Shown here: positions 25,714 through 34,810 of the stretch, in pieces
Numbering within the stretch: position 1 is the stretch's first letter
Layout: each line of letters opens with the position of its first letter
Source of the DNA: DATNPX01 sp036702975
GTDB taxonomy: Bacteria > Cyanobacteriota > Vampirovibrionia > Obscuribacterales > Obscuribacteraceae
Direction: 5' to 3'
Length of the DNA stretch: 64,000 nucleotides
Assembly (NCBI GenBank): GCA_036702975.1
Contig: DATNPX010000054.1
Span: forward strand, 124,001 to 188,000
Position numbers and translations under genes: made by a program
Notes under the pieces: generated by a model
Told to the model about the DNA's origin: nothing
Seen by the model: only the letters and a program-made list of their open reading frames with translations
The model's database searches: none

Positions 25714-26774
25714 AGATGTTTCTTGTGCTTGTTGTTGTTCGCGTTGAATGCATTCAACGCATTTAGAAGCGGCGACTGCTCTTCGTTGATGCCATCGACC
25801 AATGCTTTTGCTAGACCGGTTCTCATAACAGTTGGAAATGGTTTGCTCGATACAATATCGTACTTAGCGCCATCTGCTACAAGCCCATGATCCATTGCCT
25901 GAATGAACCGCAGACCTTTAGTATCTTGACCGATCAATAGAAAGTTGATTTTGATCTCGTCTGGCGAGGTCATGCGGTGGGTTGCTGCAATTATGCATTT
26001 GCGAACATTATCTTCACCGGTCGGTCTACCGTCTGTTATAACCGCTATCAATAGGGGTGCGACTTTGCCGTGTGCGGCATGCTTGCGCTGAAAATAATCA
26101 TCAATCGCGATCTGGAGCGCAGTGGCTTCATTTGTGAAACCGTCGGGATGATTGTCGGCGAATATTCTTGGAATTTCGCGGATATCAACATGGGGAAAGA
26201 CTCTCGTCGTAGTGGAGAAGAGCAATACGCTTATGCCTTGAGGCAGTACTGCCGAGGTCTGTCTGGACAGATCCATAGTCTGTTCGAAACACCAGTTCCA
26301 GCGGTTAATCATATAACCGGGGTGGTCCATACTGGGACAGTCATTGTCTTCGCCCATCGACGAAGATTTGTCTATCAGTAACACAACGTCGTGCTTGCCC
26401 AGCGCGGATAATTCAGCACTGTTTAGCTGCCTGGTACCGATATTGAAGATCTTTTGAGGCACGTTTCCCAGATCGGTTGAGGCTGAGAGCGGTGGTCTTA
26501 ACCCACCACCATCAGTGGCACCGCCTCGTAAATTAGTCTGAGTGACGCCATTTTGTAGAGAATTGCTATCCATAGTTCCAGATTGCATTGAGCTTATTGG
26601 AGGACTGTTTTGTGGTGTCAATTCCTCCTGGTAGTCTACTCCGCCGCTTTGCATATGATTCGATGGACGACTCAACCTGAACCCTTCAGCCATTGCCGAG
26701 AGTGACAGCGAGCTGGAACCAAATATGGTTGCAAGCACACCGAGCATACAAAAGATAGTAATGCGATTCTTCAT
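25710..26774 (-). CDS. Secreted von Willebrand factor A domain protein
   Basis: 354 aa with an N-terminal signal peptide (MKNRITIFCMLGVLATIFGSS). Residues 30-120 are low-complexity, Ser/Gly/Gln-rich. The VWA domain (about 128-330) has the metal-ion-dependent adhesion site D135-x-S137-x-S139 in LLIDKSSSMG, and a later VITDGRPTGED. Such domains bind proteins through a divalent metal. A role in adhesion or envelope assembly is possible but not shown by context. Confidence 0.88.
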   Translation of the reverse strand: MKNRITIFCMLGVLATIFGSSSLSLSAMAEGFRLSRPSNHMQSGGVDYQEELTPQNSPPISSMQSGTMDSNSLQNGVTQTNLRGGATDGGGLRPPLSASTDLGNVPQKIFNIGTRQLNSAELSALGKHDVVLLIDKSSSMGEDNDCPSMDHPGYMINRWNWCFEQTMDLSRQTSAVLPQGISVLLFSTTTRVFPHVDIREIPRIFADNHPDGFTNEATALQIAIDDYFQRKHAAHGKVAPLLIAVITDGRPTGEDNVRKCIIAATHRMTSPDEIKINFLLIGQDTKGLRFIQAMDHGLVADGAKYDIVSSKPFPTVMRTGLAKALVDGINEEQSPLLNALNAFNANNNKHKKHL

Positions 26775-27002
26775 CTTATCTCTAAAGACTGGAGGATTTG
26801 AAGCATGTTCCCTGAACTGTTTGCATCTGTTAGTCGACAGATTTTGCTCTCTCTCCGTAACATAATGACCGATTTGTGTGCAGAATTTGGGGAAGTGGTT
26901 GCGACAAAATCGTACGTCCTGTGCGTTTTTTCAAAATTAATCTGTTTATCCGCCTAATTCGCTTTGTCGTTGCGTTGTTTAAACCGTGCGGAGGAAATGG
27001 AT

Positions 27003-27200
27003 ATGCAAAACGATAACTGGATCAGAAAAACGATGTCGGTACCGCAGCCAATCGATACGCGAGTACTATTAGAGGATGACTTTTGTGTCGAGCATGAGGC
27101 TGCGGTACGCGCGACCCTGGCACAACAATTCTCGAACGCCTTCAAGTTGATGGCTGAGCCGCAACCGACTGCTGAAGAAAAAGCAAACACCTTGCACTAG
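27003..27200 (+). CDS. Small hypothetical protein
   Basis: 65 aa, acidic, no signal peptide; contains VPQPIDTRVLLEDDFCVEH. The ATG at 27003 has GGAGG at 26989-26993 with good spacing; ATG 26997 is too close to that box. No family recognised. It precedes the histidine phosphatase gene by 83 bases. Confidence 0.55.
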   Translation: MQNDNWIRKTMSVPQPIDTRVLLEDDFCVEHEAAVRATLAQQFSNAFKLMAEPQPTAEEKANTLH

Positions 27201-27283
27201 AATCGGGAAAATGTTCGACCGGTATTGTGCTAATCTTCATGTCCTGAAATCGGTTGGATCGTTTTTTGTTTCCTGGGGTATCT

Positions 27284-28438
27284 ATGAGTCCGGTCAAAGT
27301 CATTTCGCCCGAGCCTGGTAGGAGTCGGGTAAATGTGCGCGCTGTTTCAATGCTGTTCTTTTCAGCCTGCCTCACATTAGGTATCAGTTTCTTCTCCCGA
27401 ACACCGGTTCTTAGCCAGGACGATGCGCAAATGATATTTGCCGTGGACGTCATTCGTCACGGCGATCGGGCACCAATTGATGATTTTAAAAATACACCGT
27501 TCAGCTGGCCGCAAGGACTTGGCCAATTGACACCGGAAGGCATGGATCAGGAATTTCAGCTAGGCAAGCAATTTAGAACCAGATACGTAGATAAGTACCA
27601 TCTCTTGCCTGAGCACTATGACTTTCGCACAATGTACGTAAGAGCTAGCGATGTCGATAGAACTCTCATGAGTGCTGAATGTACGTTAATGGGCCTCTAT
27701 CCGATGGGAACCGGACCAGTCGGTGACGACGGAGCTGCGTCCGCGCCTTCACGTTATCAGCCGATTCCGATACATACACGTCCTCGCGAGACCGACGATG
27801 TGTTGGTTCCCGATGCAAGCAAAGGCGTGCGAGATGTCTACAAAAAATTCGTGTACGAGTCTCACGAATGGAAACAGCGTACGGCTAAAGAGAGTGCCAA
27901 TTTTGAACACTGGAGTAAGGTGACTGGTATCAAGATCACAGATCTGAAACAGATGTCCGGGATTGGCGACACCGTTCATATTAGACAGATACATCACGTT
28001 CCCATGCCGGAAGGAATGACGAAAGATGATGCCGAGTCTATGATGTCGGCGGGTGAATGGGTCTTCGCTCATACCTTTAAACCAGCAGAAGTCGGAGAAG
28101 CAACGGGTGGAAAATTATTGGCGCTGATTGCCAGATATTTCGATTCTGCTACCACTGGTGATGGCAAGCTTAAATACGTATTGTTCTCCGCGCATGACAG
28201 CACAATCTGTAGCTTGATGAGCGCTATGCATTCGCCCATTGAAGTGCGACCGCACTATTCGTCAGACCTGAGCATCTCGTTATGGAAGCGTGGCGATTCG
28301 ATTGTTGTCAGAGCCGCCCTTAATGGAGTCAACGTGAACTTTCCCGGAGCTAAGGATGGAGAGGCCCCTTTGGAAGCTTTCAAAGAGCTCGTGACGGTTC
28401 AAGCAGAAGCACCGAAAGAACTTCCAAATATTAGATAA
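27284..28438 (+). CDS. Secreted histidine acid phosphatase
   Basis: 384 aa branch-2 histidine phosphatase. The catalytic motif RHGDRAP is at R58-H59, and the proton donor HD pair is at H304-D305 (SAHDST). A hydrophobic segment at about 22-42 is a signal peptide or anchor, placing the enzyme outside the cytoplasm. It could release phosphate from organic phosphoesters; phytase versus general acid phosphatase cannot be told apart here. ATG 27284 was chosen over an upstream TTG. Together with ppk1 it points to active phosphate acquisition and storage. Confidence 0.88.
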   Translation: MSPVKVISPEPGRSRVNVRAVSMLFFSACLTLGISFFSRTPVLSQDDAQMIFAVDVIRHGDRAPIDDFKNTPFSWPQGLGQLTPEGMDQEFQLGKQFRTRYVDKYHLLPEHYDFRTMYVRASDVDRTLMSAECTLMGLYPMGTGPVGDDGAASAPSRYQPIPIHTRPRETDDVLVPDASKGVRDVYKKFVYESHEWKQRTAKESANFEHWSKVTGIKITDLKQMSGIGDTVHIRQIHHVPMPEGMTKDDAESMMSAGEWVFAHTFKPAEVGEATGGKLLALIARYFDSATTGDGKLKYVLFSAHDSTICSLMSAMHSPIEVRPHYSSDLSISLWKRGDSIVVRAALNGVNVNFPGAKDGEAPLEAFKELVTVQAEAPKELPNIR

Positions 28439-28511
28439 GATAGACAAAGTAGCCACTCGACGAAACGCGATAAGCTCAAAATCTTTTACAACCTAGCAGT
28501 TATCTCGCGCA

Positions 28512-29888
28512 CTAGAGTTTTAGTGACTCGACCGCCTCTGCAAAAACGTCAGTATGGCGGTCCACATCTTTTTCAGTTGTGGCCGGCGACATAAGCGCCA
28601 TATTGTGAAAAGGAGTCATTAAGATTCCGCGATTGAGAGCGAAGAGATGCATGTAGTGGTCGAGCTCTGCATCTATTGAGGCTGCAGCTTCGCCTCCATT
28701 CTTTGGCGGTGTCTTTCGGAACCAATACTCGGCTCGGCATCCCAGTTGCTGCACCGACCAGGGCAGCTTTTTCGCGTTTATAACTAATTGCACGCCGTCG
28801 GTAAACCGTTTTGCGAGGGGGATTGTTTTTTTGTATGAATCCTCGGTCAGTATGTGTTCGAGCGTGGTTCGCATTGCTGCCAGTGACAATGCATTACCGG
28901 CAAGGGTGCCTCCGATTCCGCTTGTGTCGGATTCTGCAACGGATGTCTTCTGTGAGATTTTCGCGGCAACTTCTTTCGAGAGCCCATAGATGGCTGCAGG
29001 AATGCCACTGGCAATGGGTTTGCCACAAGTGAGGATGTCAGGTTCGAGCTGAAACTCACGTGTGTAACCGCCAGGACCCGCGCAAATCGTGTGCGTTTCG
29101 TCTATTATCAGTAACGTTCCGTGTTTTCTTGTCAGCTTACGCAACTCTGTATGAAATCCCGGCTGTGGATGGACGATACCAATGTTCGTCATCACCGGCT
29201 CGCACAGAACACAAGCCACATCTTCATCTTTGAGAGCAGTGGCTAGTGCTTCAATGTCATTAAATTCGACTACTTTAGTAGTCAAACTCGGGTCAACTGG
29301 AGCGCCGATGTTCCCCTTGCGAGGTACGGTGCGCCCATCGACAAGGTTGACGAACGTCTCATCCACCGTTCCGTGATAGCACCAATTGAATACCAAAATC
29401 TTGCTGCGTCCCGTAATGTGTCGCGCAAGCCGTATGGAAAAACGATTAGCATCGGTCGCTGTCATCGCTACTTGCCAAAATGGAAGTCCAAAACGAGAGG
29501 ACAACTCTTTTCCCACCCAAATGGAATCCTCCGTCGGCAGCATGAACGTTGTGCCTTGCTTAAGGCGTTCTGATATTGCCGCAACTGCCTCCGCAGGCGC
29601 ATGACCCGTCATGGCGCCGGTGTCGCCCAGGCAGAGGTCAATATAGTCATTCCCGTCGACGTCCCTGAAATGAGCCCCTTGTGCATCTTTTACGAAAATT
29701 GGATAGTTACCGGCCCAACGCACCATCCAGTTCATGGGCACACCCGCCAGCAAGCACTCGTTAGCTTGGTCGAAGAGCTTTTTTGATTGAGGGTGGTGCG
29801 CGGCAAATCGTCCGAGTTCGCTGGTTATGGCTTTCTGGAGGTGTTCGCGGTCAATCTCTTTGGTTTCTGCTAACGGTCGTGTCGACAT
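28512..29888 (-). CDS. Class-III PLP aminotransferase (GSA-aminotransferase-like)
   Basis: 458 aa fold-type-I enzyme. The PLP lysine is predicted at K290 in CGKPIASG, preceded by the aspartate in IIDETHTIC. The substrate-loop position that reads SGTEA in glutamate-1-semialdehyde mutase reads TATDANRF here, so it is not HemL itself but a related aspartate aminotransferase family protein. Also present are YHGTVDET and ILMTPFHN near the C-terminus. Substrate unknown. The gene is divergent from the TPR gene at 30031. Confidence 0.85.
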   Translation of the reverse strand: MSTRPLAETKEIDREHLQKAITSELGRFAAHHPQSKKLFDQANECLLAGVPMNWMVRWAGNYPIFVKDAQGAHFRDVDGNDYIDLCLGDTGAMTGHAPAEAVAAISERLKQGTTFMLPTEDSIWVGKELSSRFGLPFWQVAMTATDANRFSIRLARHITGRSKILVFNWCYHGTVDETFVNLVDGRTVPRKGNIGAPVDPSLTTKVVEFNDIEALATALKDEDVACVLCEPVMTNIGIVHPQPGFHTELRKLTRKHGTLLIIDETHTICAGPGGYTREFQLEPDILTCGKPIASGIPAAIYGLSKEVAAKISQKTSVAESDTSGIGGTLAGNALSLAAMRTTLEHILTEDSYKKTIPLAKRFTDGVQLVINAKKLPWSVQQLGCRAEYWFRKTPPKNGGEAAASIDAELDHYMHLFALNRGILMTPFHNMALMSPATTEKDVDRHTDVFAEAVESLKL

Positions 29889-30030
29889 CTGGCCCGCCTG
29901 ATAGGTTAGTGATTGTTGAACGTTCGAGAAAATTCTTTAAACCTGGTTTATTCGAATGTGGTTGGATAATGTACCATACTCCCAGCCTGCGTCTTAAGAA
30001 CTTACGCAAACCACTAATGCAGATCCGACC

Positions 30031-30738
30031 ATGAAACCGACCAATCTCTTGCTTCCGATTTTGCTCACGCTGACAATTGTTTGCGCTCCCGTGCTTGCTG
30101 ACGACAAGGTTGAGGGGCAGAAGCTCTATAACCAGGGCAAATACGTAGAAGCCTCTGCTTACTTTAATCGTGCAGTCGAAACCAATAATTACGATGCTAA
30201 CGCTCATTATCTGCTCGGCAATTGCTATTTAGCGGAGAAGAGTTACGCGAAAGCCTCCCTAGAGTATCAGCGCGCTCTCGAATTTACTGACGACAGTAAG
30301 ATGGAAGACTATTGCCGCCGTGCACTAGAAAAGCTGAGACCGTATACCGAACCTAAACCGCAAGCGGCGTCCAGGCAAGGTCTGCCCAAGCAGTTCAATA
30401 TTCCTGGTGCCGATGCCAAGGAAGCCCGAGTGCGAGACATAATTGGACGAGCTCAGGCTCAAGCGGACGAACTGCGGAAACGAGCAGAGGAACTCTGCAA
30501 GCCAATCGAAGAAGAGAAACAAGCCACGTTGAAAACGATGCGCATCATGTACAGAGGACGCGTCGAAACAACGACTCAGGAAGAGCGCACCGAAACGACA
30601 AATGAGTATGATAAACGGCTATCTGCTATTCGTTCAGATGCGAAACGGCAAGGCGATTACATAATCGAACAAGCTAGACACGAAGCAAATCTAGTAGGGC
30701 AGGGCTTGCCAAATCTCGATCAATTACTTGGGCGTTAA
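30031..30738 (+). CDS. Secreted TPR protein with C-terminal helical domain
   Basis: 235 aa. Signal peptide with cleavage likely after VLA (about residue 23). Two tetratricopeptide repeats follow (about 28-100, including ANAHYLLGNCYL). The C-terminal half is a charged helix with DELRKRAEELCKPIEEEK, probably a coiled coil. It resembles the product at 46147-47280 in layout and in the HYLxGNCxL core, so the two are probably paralogues. Likely a periplasmic scaffold; partner unknown. Its stop overlaps that of the convergent Crp/Fnr gene. Confidence 0.8.
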   Translation: MKPTNLLLPILLTLTIVCAPVLADDKVEGQKLYNQGKYVEASAYFNRAVETNNYDANAHYLLGNCYLAEKSYAKASLEYQRALEFTDDSKMEDYCRRALEKLRPYTEPKPQAASRQGLPKQFNIPGADAKEARVRDIIGRAQAQADELRKRAEELCKPIEEEKQATLKTMRIMYRGRVETTTQEERTETTNEYDKRLSAIRSDAKRQGDYIIEQARHEANLVGQGLPNLDQLLGR

Positions 30739-31469
30739 CTTAAGCCGAGGCTAGTTTTTTCGAACACTCTTTCAATGAGCGTGTTCATTTTTGCGTAGCA
30801 CGGACACGCACATTTCTCTAGCTTTTCGCGTTCCATAATGGTGATCTTCCCCCGCGCATAGCGGAGTATGCTTTGCTTGGCGAGATTCGTAGCTGCGGAA
30901 TTGACGACAGTCCGTGAGACGCCGATCATTCTCGAGAGGAATTCCTGGGTGAGGTTGAAGTTCTGATTCTGACAGCGGTCGTGGGTTCTCAATAACCAGC
31001 GCGCACAGCGCTGTTCGACCGTGTGATTTCTGTAGCATCCAACATTCAAAGAGACCAGCTCGAACAACATGATGATTGCGCGCTGGCAGATGGCTCTCAG
31101 TTCAGGGTATTGTTCGGTAAGCTCTCGCGCCACCTTTGCCGGTATTCGCCATGCCGTTCCTTCGACCTGACAGAAAGCCATTTGCGAAATTGACGAAACG
31201 CCAAGCATTACAGGCAATCCGGCAATGCTCTCGTTGCCTATGCTGGCGATTTCGACCAGGCTGTCATCGTCCATCGAAACGAGGGTCGAAATGACTCCCG
31301 TTTCAGGGAAGTAAACATATGGAATCGGGCGGTCGTGTTGAAACACGATCTCGCGAAAGCCAAGATGGACGCATTCGGCTTTTTCAATGATGGCGTTCTG
31401 AACATGTTCAGGGAGTGCGTATAGTATTTGATTCTGAATTGTAGGACTCGCCGCTATTGCTGAAGACAT
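30735..31469 (-). CDS. Crp/Fnr family transcriptional regulator
   Basis: 244 aa. The N-terminal cyclic-nucleotide-binding-like domain (about 25-150) has IVFQHDRPIPYVYFPETG. The C-terminal winged helix (about 165-225) has LTQEFLSRMIGVSRTVVN as recognition region. No FNR-type iron-sulfur cysteine set is seen at the N-terminus; a CACPC cluster is at the very C-terminus. The effector and targets are unknown. No target palindrome was identified. Confidence 0.88.
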   Translation of the reverse strand: MSSAIAASPTIQNQILYALPEHVQNAIIEKAECVHLGFREIVFQHDRPIPYVYFPETGVISTLVSMDDDSLVEIASIGNESIAGLPVMLGVSSISQMAFCQVEGTAWRIPAKVARELTEQYPELRAICQRAIIMLFELVSLNVGCYRNHTVEQRCARWLLRTHDRCQNQNFNLTQEFLSRMIGVSRTVVNSAATNLAKQSILRYARGKITIMEREKLEKCACPCYAKMNTLIERVFEKTSLGLS

Positions 31470-31765
31470 TTTCTGATTTCTCGTGCTCTTGTGTCAGAGC
31501 TTTTGCAGAACAAATTCTCTGAAGTGCAAATGGAAGCTTGCACTGAATACTCCAATGCCGATTATACACAAGTTAGAATTCTTTGGCGCGTCCAGACGTG
31601 CTGCGACTGGGTTTGAGTTTATGTGTTAACTAGTTTTCTAAGGTGTGTTTATCTAAATTTCCGCCGAGGAAGAGGTAGACTACCGGTGGTGCTTGCCGGA
31701 AAGATGGTATTGAATATGGTGACTTAGGCTTTTAGCTACTTTTTGCTCTGTCTGTAATATCAACT
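31470..31765. other. Intergenic region upstream of Crp/Fnr gene
   Basis: 296 bases with no supported gene. It must hold the promoter of the Crp/Fnr gene and the 3' end region of the helical protein gene; I see no clear terminator or RNA structure. Confidence 0.5.
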
Positions 31766-32350
31766 CTATGATACTGCATGTGGTGTCGTAGCTTTCTGTC
31801 CGTCCTTGTTCTTGGCCGGTTTGGTTATTGCCTGCCAGCGATGCGCTACATCCGAAGACCGTTTGCGCAAGTATTCCGATTCACGGGCTCGGCGCAATGA
31901 CCTCAGTTTTCTTATGACTGGTCGCGCGAAAACTGATGGCTCAGGCATGCCGCTTCCTGGAACCTTGTGGCGGTGTTCGGCCATCATTTCTTCGTAAATT
32001 GAGAGGGCTAGTTCCGTACAATCCTGGGCTTCAACACCCTTACTCAGCGCTAAATAGCAGTCTCTGAGCAGACGCAAAACCTGTACTTTCCCTGCCAGAT
32101 TGTCCAAGTAATATTCATCGAGTGCCGGCAGCACACGCTCAAGAAGCTGCGCCGCTATTTTATGATTACGTGAGGTGACATTTGCCTTGGCGCTTTCTAT
32201 TAATCCTTCGATCACCACCAGGTTGTGTGCTTCAGATTCTGATGGCCATGCCGAGCCCAGCGTCTGCTGTACAGGCAGACTCGGTGGGTCCATTACAGCA
32301 ACGTGTCGGAGATTTGCGGGTGAGGATGCCTTACTGACCTGTGATTGCAT
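31766..32350 (-). CDS. Hypothetical helical (TPR-like) protein
   Basis: 194 aa, cytoplasmic by appearance. The middle (about 50-120) has helical hairpins resembling degenerate tetratricopeptide repeats (IAAQLLERVLPALDEYY and LRLLRDCYLALSKG). The C-terminus is basic. AAGGGA lies about 10 bases upstream of the ATG. No family recognised. Confidence 0.6.
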   Translation of the reverse strand: MQSQVSKASSPANLRHVAVMDPPSLPVQQTLGSAWPSESEAHNLVVIEGLIESAKANVTSRNHKIAAQLLERVLPALDEYYLDNLAGKVQVLRLLRDCYLALSKGVEAQDCTELALSIYEEMMAEHRHKVPGSGMPEPSVFARPVIRKLRSLRRARESEYLRKRSSDVAHRWQAITKPAKNKDGQKATTPHAVS

Positions 32351-32912
32351 GATTAAGCAGTCCCTTTCAGAGTTCCCCTAAAACCGTGCTTTTCATTGTT
32401 CCGCTTCTGAAATAGCACGATATGCGTAACGGTGTCGTTACGAAACGCTTTGAAGCGCGGGTTCCTATGTCTCCAATGACTGTAAAAATAGAGCCAAATG
32501 TTGGTGGCGACCGGAACCTTCTATATTTCTTTCGAAATCGGATTTACAAACGGTTTAACTAGTTGAGTCTAAAAAGTGCAGAGTGAAATTCGCGTGAAAA
32601 TGCGCGTTATCTTTTGCGTAGGCTCGATTGCGACTCGAGTGGTGAAATTACGATAAATCCCAGATGTACGGAGTTCTGTTCACTAACAAATGATTGCAAA
32701 CATGCATAAGACGGTGCACCAATGGCAGTGGCATAATGTTTGATTTAATCAATGCAGCGCGGGAATCCAATATGCTCGCGGATTAAACGTATTCAATCAT
32801 TGGATTGTGTATATCAATGTGCCATTCAGGGATACAATTGATGGGCTTTTGTTTGAATTGGTGACCGCTTCAGAGTCGGCCACTGAATTGGTACCGTTAC
32901 CTGCGAGGGCGC
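32351..32912. other. Long divergent intergenic region with two palindromes
   Basis: 562 bases between divergent genes with no supported coding region. CGTAACG (32425-32431) and CGTTACG (32436-32442) form a perfect 7-4-7 palindrome, followed directly by CGCTTTGAAGCG (32446-32457), a second perfect palindrome. These look like operator sites rather than terminators. The remaining sequence is AT-rich with no clear features. Confidence 0.5.
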
Positions 32913-33842
32913 ATGAACAAGATTCATAGTCTGTTGAGTGGTTCCCTGACTGCGATTGCAGTATTCGGCGCCTGTTCGGTATATGCCTGGGCTGAAGACC
33001 CTGCAATCTCTCAGTCGTTGAACAAGATCGAAGATCGGTTACTCGAACACGACTATCGCTCCGAGACAGACGAACAGCGCTTACAGCGCCTGGAGAACTT
33101 CGTTTTCGGTGGTCTGGAGAGCGGTACAGTTAAAGAACGAATCGCTCGTCTCAACTCCGCCCTGGCTCCTGTGAGTGCCGCGGAAGACCCTACAGTCGCA
33201 ACAAACAAAACCACGGCAGCTTCCTCATCGCCCAAACCGGCGGCGCCCCACTATGACTCATCAGACTATGGCACCTATCCTCGTGTGGCTGAACTAGAAC
33301 AGCAAGTGTTTGGAAAAACATTTGTCACAGATGCTTTGCCGGTGCGTATCTCTCGCCTGGAAACGAAAGAGTTTGGACATGCATCTGATAAAGATGACCT
33401 GGCTGACCGCATGGATAAATTGGACAAACTTTTGGCACCAACAAGTGCACTGATGCGTCCAATGGTGGCCCAGACAAAGCCTGCCAATAATGCAATGGCA
33501 TACAATTCAGCCCCGGCGGCTGCCTCAGGCTATAACAACGGCTATGGTTTCGGCCCCGGTGCAAGTGACGATGAATCGAAAAAGCCGGCGATTGAAAATC
33601 CGTTTACTCCTGGTTCTCCAGACGTGAAGAGTATTGAACAGCGGACCTCTAGCTTAGAGAAGTTTGTCTTCGGCCGTGAGCATTACGGTAAGCCACTCGG
33701 AGAGCGTGTTGCACGGCTCGAGAAGAAACTCGTTCCTTATGAGCACCACGCTGACAAAGATTTGCCGACCCGCGTCGATCATCTCTGGACTATGCTGGCC
33801 GCTGCCAATACCAGCGACCGTTCGCCCTTAGCCACGGAATAG
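32913..33842 (+). CDS. Secreted protein with 'LExxVFG' repeats
   Basis: 309 aa with a signal peptide ending near AWA (about residue 27). The mature part carries at least three copies of a motif with the pattern R-x2-L-E-x2-V-F-G followed about 12-20 residues later by R-I/V-x-R-L-x3-L-x-P: near residues 57-85, 125-150 and 248-275, with a half copy before 195. The linkers are Ala/Asn/Gly/Pro-rich. GAGGG lies just before the start. I do not recognise a named family, but the repeat looks like a ligand- or surface-binding unit exported from the cell. Function unknown. Confidence 0.75.
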   Translation: MNKIHSLLSGSLTAIAVFGACSVYAWAEDPAISQSLNKIEDRLLEHDYRSETDEQRLQRLENFVFGGLESGTVKERIARLNSALAPVSAAEDPTVATNKTTAASSSPKPAAPHYDSSDYGTYPRVAELEQQVFGKTFVTDALPVRISRLETKEFGHASDKDDLADRMDKLDKLLAPTSALMRPMVAQTKPANNAMAYNSAPAAASGYNNGYGFGPGASDDESKKPAIENPFTPGSPDVKSIEQRTSSLEKFVFGREHYGKPLGERVARLEKKLVPYEHHADKDLPTRVDHLWTMLAAANTSDRSPLATE

Positions 33843-33960
33843 CTGTCGGTCCGCCCACTCCTACTTGAAACATAGTGAGTCTGGAGTTTTGGTATCATTC
33901 AGAGATGCGCTTTGAGTGAGACGCGTCTTAGATTTCGTGCGCTTTTTTTCAGGTACAGGT

Positions 33961-34269
33961 ATGACGGCTCTTGAAATTGTTAGGATGGAAAACTGGCGGA
34001 TCGTCGAAAGTTCCGGCGTTAGCCAAACAGCGCAATCAATGGGATTTCGCTTGCGGGGACGTGCCTATGGTCACCCGAGCTATCCCGACGGTGAACAGAT
34101 AACGACCAGCGAAATCTTGAAAGTAGAAGGCTCACGGATTTTTTGCAAAAATCGTGTCTACTTCCTGGGCCAGCCGTCCCCTGAATTTTTAGAGATGGTG
34201 ACCAAGCTGAACGTCACGTTCGATAATAGCAATCCGCTCGGACCATTTATTCCAGCACTGGAAAAATAG
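33961..34269 (+). CDS. Small hypothetical protein
   Basis: 102 aa, no signal peptide, mixed alpha/beta composition with GHPSYPDGEQITTSEILKV and a C-terminal Pro/Phe-rich tail. ATG 33961 was preferred to a GTG at 33916. Unknown family. Convergent with the AhpD-like gene. Confidence 0.6.
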   Translation: MTALEIVRMENWRIVESSGVSQTAQSMGFRLRGRAYGHPSYPDGEQITTSEILKVEGSRIFCKNRVYFLGQPSPEFLEMVTKLNVTFDNSNPLGPFIPALEK

Positions 34270-34280
34270 AGGTTGTTCTT

Positions 34281-34676
34281 TTAAACCTTGAATTTTTCAT
34301 CCACAGGAATCTGGTAGCCGTTTGCCAGGCTGTTTGTCTGGTTGGCTAAGCCAACGACAGCCAGCAGTTCGCCCAGCATTTCGTCTGTCATTCCTTTAGC
34401 GCGCGCCCCGGCCGTGTGAGAGTGAATGCAGTAGTTGCAGTTATTCGTCACGCTGACAGCGATGTAGATCATCTCTTTGGTGAGGGGATCGAGTTTCCCA
34501 GGGCTCATAACTTCTTTGACGGAGGACCATATACGCTTCAAGGTCGGAGGATAGGCGGCAAGCACTTTCCAGAAATTGTTGATCCAATCTGTCTTTCGCG
34601 ATGTCATGATGTCATCGAAGACAGCTTTGACTTCGCCTTCAGCAGTTTCATATTCAACCATTTTGACCATCGGCAT
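34281..34676 (-). CDS. Carboxymuconolactone decarboxylase / AhpD-like protein
   Basis: 131 aa helical protein with the CxxC motif in NNCNYCIHSHT typical of the AhpD-like alkylhydroperoxidase group, and a downstream AxxxGMTDEMLGELLAV helix. Such proteins act as peroxide-reducing or thiol redox partners. ATG 34676 has GGGGGA about 7 bases upstream; the frame extends to 34760 without added family sequence. Confidence 0.85.
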   Translation of the reverse strand: MPMVKMVEYETAEGEVKAVFDDIMTSRKTDWINNFWKVLAAYPPTLKRIWSSVKEVMSPGKLDPLTKEMIYIAVSVTNNCNYCIHSHTAGARAKGMTDEMLGELLAVVGLANQTNSLANGYQIPVDEKFKV

Positions 34677-34810
34677 GCGGTTGTCCCCCGTGAAGTGTTC
34701 CAGCGGGACTATACTAACAAGCTCGCTTCGTTTCCGTCTAAAGCCCTGCTCAGACGCCAATAGCCAGCACCTGGCTGGCTATGGCTGGTGGCCTATTCGC
34801 GATGCTTGAC

